DNA of 64,000 nt from Paraburkholderia sediminicola (GTDB lineage Bacteria > Pseudomonadota > Gammaproteobacteria > Burkholderiales > Burkholderiaceae). The notes under the pieces are model-generated. The model saw nothing but the letters and a program-made list of their open reading frames with translations. It did not search any database and was not told the origin of the DNA. Every line of letters begins with the position of its first letter. Within the stretch, counting starts at the first letter, position 1. Positions 60,053 through 64,000 of this stretch are shown here, piece by piece. The DNA is taken from assembly GCF_902859805.1 (NCBI RefSeq), contig NZ_CADIKC010000001.1, positions 1,488,001 through 1,552,000 of the forward strand, in the 5' to 3' direction. The translations under genes were made by a program, and so were the position numbers.

Positions 60053-60849
60053 ACACACCGAACGCATCGCCGTTTTCGGTAACGGTGGATATCGTGGATG
60101 AGCGGATCGCACGTTTGACGTTCAGTCATCCTACTCGCCGGAATGCCCTCAGCGCGGAGTTGTTGCACGCGCTCGACTCACGCCTTGTCGATCTCGCGGC
60201 ACAGCGCATACCGGTCGTGATACTTGGCAGCGGCGTCGGGCAGGACGTCTGGAGCGCGGGCCACGACCTTGGAGAGTTGGCGGATGACCGCGATCCGATT
60301 GCCTACGGCAAGCCACTGGAACAGACCTTGCGCCGCGTGCGTGCTTACCCGGGCGTAGTGATCGCGATGGTATCGGGCTCAGCATGGGGTGGCGCCGTCG
60401 ATCTGGCGATGAGTTGCGACCTCGTTATCGCCGACGAAAGCGCGCGCTTCGCGATGACGCCGGCGAACATCGGCTTGCCCTATACGACCAGCGGCCTGCT
60501 GCGTTTCTTCAACAACTTGCCGATTCACGTATTGAAGGAGATGTTCTTCAGCGCGCAGCCACTCGATGCCGCGCGCGCCGAGCGCTTCGGCGTAATCAAC
60601 CGCCTGGTCGACAGCGACAAACTGGAAGCAACGGCGCTTGAAATGGCGCGCGGAATCGCAAGCAAGGCACCCTTGGCGATTCAGGCCGTGAAGGAACAAC
60701 TGCGGATACTGGAAGACCTGCAACCCATGCCTGTGCAAGCGATGGAACAGATTGCCGAGCTGCGTCGGCAGGCGTGCGAGAGTGCAGACTTTAGCGAAGG
60801 GCTGGCGGCGTTTTCGGAGAGACGGCCCCCGAAGTTCAGTGGTAAATGA
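60049..60849 (+). CDS. Enoyl-CoA hydratase-family protein, methylmalonyl-CoA decarboxylase-like (ScpB/YgfG)
   Basis: 266 residues from ATG 60049. Crotonase fold with features close to E. coli YgfG/ScpB as I recall it: WSAGHDLGELADDRDPIAYGKPLEQTLRRV, VSGSAWGGAVDLAMSCDLVIAD, FAMTPANIGLPYTTSGLLRF and the C-terminal FSEGLAAFSERRPPKFSGK. YgfG decarboxylates (R)-methylmalonyl-CoA to propionyl-CoA. As the last gene after a carrier and a CoA transferase, it suggests dicarboxylate import, CoA activation and decarboxylation. A hydratase role remains possible. Confidence 0.82.
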   Translation: MNTPNASPFSVTVDIVDERIARLTFSHPTRRNALSAELLHALDSRLVDLAAQRIPVVILGSGVGQDVWSAGHDLGELADDRDPIAYGKPLEQTLRRVRAYPGVVIAMVSGSAWGGAVDLAMSCDLVIADESARFAMTPANIGLPYTTSGLLRFFNNLPIHVLKEMFFSAQPLDAARAERFGVINRLVDSDKLEATALEMARGIASKAPLAIQAVKEQLRILEDLQPMPVQAMEQIAELRRQACESADFSEGLAAFSERRPPKFSGK

Positions 60850-61375
60850 ACAAGGCGTTCACCCGAGCGAACGATGTTGTTCGAGAGAAGCGATTCAAGC
60901 ACCGGTGATGTTCAGAGCGATCGAACCTGCACCACCAGCACCAAAGGTGAGTCTTTCCGGGAGTAAAAAACAAACGAAAGACACCATCGGTGAGCTTTTC
61001 CGGGAGCAAGAAAAGCAAGAAAAGCAAGAAAAGCAAGAGGAGCACGAAACACGCAACCGCAAGCCCTTCACCGCCAACCCACGTGCGCCAAAACGCAGTG
61101 AGTGGTTTTAAGAAGTACTCTTCGGCGCGCGCAGCGCCGCCGGAAGTATGACGCCCTTGTCACTGGCGTATGCAGATGCACGAACCCAGATTCCAGATGC
61201 ACCACTACCCGCAGCAGACCACGGCGCCCACTTAGCATTAGCGGTGTGAGCCGCTTTCTTTGCTTATCTTTCTTTGCGGCGGCAAAGAAAGTAAGTGCCG
61301 CCCCGCACAGGGGCAACACTAATAGACCACTAACAAAACAAGGAAAGGCACAAACCCCAGATCAAAAACAAAACC
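60850..61375. repeat. Gap with second copy of the 261-bp repeat (61090-61351)
   Basis: A 526-bp gap without a supportable gene. Besides the two iteron-like sites it contains 61090-61351, which is nearly identical to 46279-46539, including the stretches beginning CTTCGGCGCG and ending GGAAAGGCAC. A hairpin CTTTCTTTGC...GCAAAGAAAG lies inside. The copy is in the same orientation as at 46.3 kb, but here the opposing left arm is missing. Confidence 0.9.
60945..61006 (+). repeat. Two distal dispersed iteron-like sites
   Basis: AGGTGAGTCTTTCCGGGAG (60945-60963) and CGGTGAGCTTTTCCGGGAG (60988-61006), 96 bp after the decarboxylase-like gene and about 54 kb from the origin array. They are intermediate between origin type and variant B (CCGGGAG). 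Confidence 0.88.
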
Positions 61376-62797
61376 TCAACGCCCCGCACGAACAACCCTA
61401 GGCGCACACGCCGCCAACCCCGCCGCACCCGCATACGTCACAAGCCCGATCGCCGCAACCCACCACAACGCAGTCGCCACATGCGGCGCCAAAATCGTCG
61501 CGGCCCCCGCCATGGCGACCCCGACAAGCCCCCCCGCCTGCCGCAACGCGTTCAACAACCCTGACGCCACACCAGCCAACTCACCAGGCACCTGTTCCAA
61601 CACAGTTGAAATCATCGGCGGCACCGACAACGCCGTCCCACCCCCAAACATCACCATGGCTGCATAAGTAAAAACCCACGGCGCGCGCCATTCCAGACTC
61701 ATTGCCATCGCAGGCACCGCAACAGCAGCCAGCACGAGCCCCGTAGTCATAAACTGCGTCGCAGTAAACCGCCCATGCAACCTGCCCACCACCACATTCC
61801 CGATCGACAAACTCCCTGCAAGCGGCAAAAGCGTAAGCCCAATCTCCCTCGCGTTAAACCCAAACTCGCCATGCAGATAAAGACTCAACTCAAACAACAA
61901 TCCAAAGTAGCCAACATAAACGAGCGTCCCCATAGCGTTCATCGTCACGAACATCCGATTACGGAACCATTCAACCGGCACCATCGGATGCTGCGCACGC
62001 CGCTCGACAACAACAAGCGTCAGCGCAGCCAGTGCGGCAAGCAACGCCGCAACCCACACTTCGCGCGCAGCGATCCCACGTGACGGCAACTCAATCGCCG
62101 CATAACAGAGCGCGCCCAATGCGACGATGCTCGCCAACTGCCCACCCCAATCGAAATGACGCCCAACGCTACGCGTCGAATGACGCACCACGACCCATGC
62201 GCCCGCGAACGCAGCCAGCCCGGTCGGTACGTTGATCAGAAACGCACTGCGCCAGCCAAACCCCTGCACGAGGAGGCCGCCCAACACCGGCCCGATCGCC
62301 GCCGCGACCGACGCAATCCCTGCCCACGTCGCGATGGCGCGTCCACGCTCGACGGGGTCGTCGAACGTGCTGCGCACGATGGCGAGTGACGCCGGCAGGA
62401 ACAACGCTGCACCGCTGCCCTGCACGAAGCGCGCGACCACCAGTGCGCCGACGTTCGGCGCCAGTCCGCAAGCCGCCGAGGCCGCGACGAACAATGCGAG
62501 GCCCCACAGATACACCGCCTTCGCGCCGAAACGGTCTGACGCGACGCCGCCCGCGAGGATCAACGCGGCAAAGCTCAGCGTGTACGCATCGACGATCCAC
62601 GCGAGACCGCCCACGGACGCCCCCAGGCTGACGTGCATCGCAGGCAGGGCGACGTTGACGATGGTGGTGTCGAGCACGGCCATGAACATGCCGCTTGCCA
62701 CCAGCGCGAGCGTCAGGCGCGGACGCTTGGCGATCCGCACCGTGTCGGCAAGCTCGAGCTCGGTGGGCAGCGATTGTTCAGCGGTGCATTCGGTCAT
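61376..62797 (-). CDS. MFS exporter, DHA2 family (EmrB/QacA type)
   Basis: 473 residues with 14 expected membrane segments. Motifs: MAVLDTTIVNVALPAM in TM1, WIVDAYTLSFAALILAGGVASDRFGAKAVYLWGLALF, and WRSAFLINVPTGLAAFAGAW (motif C-like PGG/GPVLGGLLVQGFGWR). Such proteins export drugs and dyes with H+. It is divergent from a lysR gene across a 125-bp gap with an AACCGA/TCGGTT inverted repeat. It likely confers resistance to an unknown compound under that regulator's control. Confidence 0.92.
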   Translation of the reverse strand: MTECTAEQSLPTELELADTVRIAKRPRLTLALVASGMFMAVLDTTIVNVALPAMHVSLGASVGGLAWIVDAYTLSFAALILAGGVASDRFGAKAVYLWGLALFVAASAACGLAPNVGALVVARFVQGSGAALFLPASLAIVRSTFDDPVERGRAIATWAGIASVAAAIGPVLGGLLVQGFGWRSAFLINVPTGLAAFAGAWVVVRHSTRSVGRHFDWGGQLASIVALGALCYAAIELPSRGIAAREVWVAALLAALAALTLVVVERRAQHPMVPVEWFRNRMFVTMNAMGTLVYVGYFGLLFELSLYLHGEFGFNAREIGLTLLPLAGSLSIGNVVVGRLHGRFTATQFMTTGLVLAAVAVPAMAMSLEWRAPWVFTYAAMVMFGGGTALSVPPMISTVLEQVPGELAGVASGLLNALRQAGGLVGVAMAGAATILAPHVATALWWVAAIGLVTYAGAAGLAACAPRVVRAGR

Positions 62798-62815
62798 TAC
62801 ACGTCCCTAGGCTAG

Positions 62816-62829
62816 AACCGAAATCGGTT
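62816..62829. promoter_or_regulatory. Candidate operator between DHA2 exporter and lysR
   Basis: AACCGAAATCGGTT has 6-bp inverted arms around AA, 19 bp upstream of the exporter start and about 90 bp before the lysR gene. Role inferred from position only. Confidence 0.4.
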
Positions 62830-62921
62830 TGATCGACGAAGTCTAGTCACATACGTGAATGCAATAAAGCAGTGATTGCGCATGTGTATGATGCAAATAT
62901 GCATGACGGACGGCGCAGCCA

Positions 62922-63794
62922 ATGATCAACTGGGACAACGCACGATTTTTTCTCGCCGTGGCGCGTACGGGCACGCTGCGCGGCGCAGCGGCGCAACTCG
63001 ATGTCGATCAGGCGACGGTCGGCCGGCGGATCGCCGCGCTGGAAGAAACGCTTTCGGCGACGCTGTTTCTGCGCACCCCCGCCTTGTTCGTGCTGACGCC
63101 TGCCGGCGAAGCCCTTCTCGGGGCGGCCGAGACGATGGAGCTGGCCGCCTTGTCGATCGAACGGCGCATTGCGGGACTCGACGATCAACTGGCCGGCACG
63201 ATCCGCGTCGCCACGACGGATTCACTCGGCAAACGCTTCGTGGTGCCGGCCATTGCCAAAGTGCGGCGTGCGCATCCGGGCATCGAGATTGTCTGTGTGA
63301 CGTCCGCGCAGATCGCCAATCTGACGCGGCGCGAAGCCGATGTGGCAATCCGCACGCTGCGGCCCGATGCACCCGACCTGATCGCGCGCAAGCTCGCGCA
63401 ACTGGAGATGGGTATTTACGCGTCGCACGAATACATCGCGGCACGCGGCGAGCCGCGCGAAGGCGAGGCGTTCGATGGACACGATCTGGTGATGTATCAA
63501 CAGTCGGTCTCGCCGTCGATGCGGGCGGCGTTGTGCGGCGAGCCGACTTCGCGTGGGCGTCTCGTGTTCCAGACGCAATCTACCGCGATGCTGTTCGAGG
63601 CGGTCCTTGCCGGCTTCGGTATCGCCGAACTGCCGTGTTTCCGCGCGGATTACGAACCGGAGCTGATGCGCGTGATGCCGCATCGCACGGAGCCATTCGA
63701 TGTCTGGTTGGTCGCGCACGCCGATCTCTACAAGACCGCGCGAATGCAGGTGCTGATTGCGGCGGTGGCGGAAGAATTCGCGCAAGCGCGTTGA
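62922..63794 (+). CDS. LysR-family transcriptional regulator
   Basis: 290 residues. Helix-turn-helix MINWDNARFFLAVARTGTLRGAAAQLDVDQATVGRRIAALEETLSATLFLRTPALFVLTPAG at the N-terminus, then a short substrate-binding-like domain with DQLAGTIRVATTDSLGKRFVVPAIAKVRRAHPGIEIVCVTS. It is divergent from the DHA2 exporter gene, its likely target, and convergent with a further LysR gene at the right edge. Confidence 0.93.
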   Translation: MINWDNARFFLAVARTGTLRGAAAQLDVDQATVGRRIAALEETLSATLFLRTPALFVLTPAGEALLGAAETMELAALSIERRIAGLDDQLAGTIRVATTDSLGKRFVVPAIAKVRRAHPGIEIVCVTSAQIANLTRREADVAIRTLRPDAPDLIARKLAQLEMGIYASHEYIAARGEPREGEAFDGHDLVMYQQSVSPSMRAALCGEPTSRGRLVFQTQSTAMLFEAVLAGFGIAELPCFRADYEPELMRVMPHRTEPFDVWLVAHADLYKTARMQVLIAAVAEEFAQAR

Positions 63795-63837
63795 GGCGCG
63801 CTAGTGCGCGTCAATCCGCATTCGCACGTCGCTGCGT

Positions 63838-64000
63838 TTAGTGCGACGCCGTATTGAGTTCGTTCAGACATTGCGTATCCAGCACCGGCCACAACGGCGG
63901 ATCGGCCAGCGACGGCGCTGCCTTGACCATTCCCGGCGCGTTGTCGAACACATCGGCGAGCCAGTCGACAAAGGCTCGCACGCGCGGCGAAATCTGCCGG
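63838..64000 (-). CDS. LysR-family regulator, C-terminal part only (cut by window edge)
   Basis: The minus strand reads open from the right edge to a TAA at 63838-63840. The translated end contains ISPRVRAFVDWLADVFDNAPG, the usual C-terminal helix of LysR regulators, then LWPVLDTQCLNELNTASH. About 53 residues are visible; the rest lies outside the window. It is convergent to the complete LysR gene. Confidence 0.8.
   Translation of the reverse strand, partial: RQISPRVRAFVDWLADVFDNAPGMVKAAPSLADPPLWPVLDTQCLNELNTASH

Overview
The window looks like the origin-proximal part of a secondary chromosome (chromid, 'chromosome 2' type) of a Burkholderiales bacterium, most likely Paraburkholderia or Burkholderia. 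The evidence is a parA-parB-repA replication and partition module with four copies of a TTTATGCGCATAAA parS-type palindrome, an iteron array, high GC content, Burkholderia-type porin and regulators, and many sugar-acid, organic-acid and efflux genes. No rRNA, tRNA, CRISPR array, transposase or prophage was seen.

Layout. 0.1-1.5 kb: an orphan sulfonate-binding protein and an ArsC reductase. 1.5-10.5 kb: replication and partition region. It holds parS sites around two simple tandem repeats, (CCAGTC)14 and (GTGCC)22, then parA, parB, convergent repA, an array of about 18 iterons (5.8-7.25 kb), a KfrA-like coiled-coil DNA-binding protein with a zinc ribbon, and a tyrosine recombinase with altered catalytic residues. 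10.6-15.6 kb: XRE-cupin regulator, threonine catabolism (kbl-tdh), YceI, TetR and an NTF2-like protein. 16.8-21.7 kb: a LacI-regulated aldarate/hexuronate operon (UxaA/GarD dehydratase, MFS carrier, HpcH/HpaI aldolase). 22.4-30.7 kb: a two-component system divergent from a tripartite RND efflux operon. 30.9-37.0 kb: AlkD-like protein, then a five-gene chemosensory-like operon (membrane CheA-like kinase, MCP stub, CheX, receiver-CheX fusion, CheY) without CheW, CheR or CheB. 37-46 kb: amidotransferase, porin, orphan response regulator, SDR, GlxA regulator with a divergent HD hydrolase, Met-rich periplasmic protein, Na+/H+ antiporter. 46.5-54 kb: GntR-controlled operon (class V aminotransferase, MFS, hydratase, giant FAD/Fe-S dehydrogenase). 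54-61 kb: AraC, EamA, LysR, and an MFS-CoA transferase-methylmalonyl-CoA-decarboxylase-like operon. 61-64 kb: DHA2 exporter with divergent LysR, and a second LysR cut by the window edge.

The most unusual signal is a dispersed repeat. The 19-bp iteron that fills the origin (minus-strand orientation, read as CTCCCGAAAA-x-CTCACCT) recurs about 28 times over the next 54 kb. Every recurrent copy is intergenic, reads AGGTGAGnnnTTC(G/A)GGAG on the plus strand, and nearly all lie just downstream of a plus-strand stop codon. Two dense clusters (16.4 and 21.7 kb) carry a variant with CCAGGAG. This suggests a chromid-wide set of RepA-related binding sites or an intergenic repeat family derived from the iteron. 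The second candidate for an undescribed system is the CheW-less chemosensory operon at 31.9-37.0 kb.
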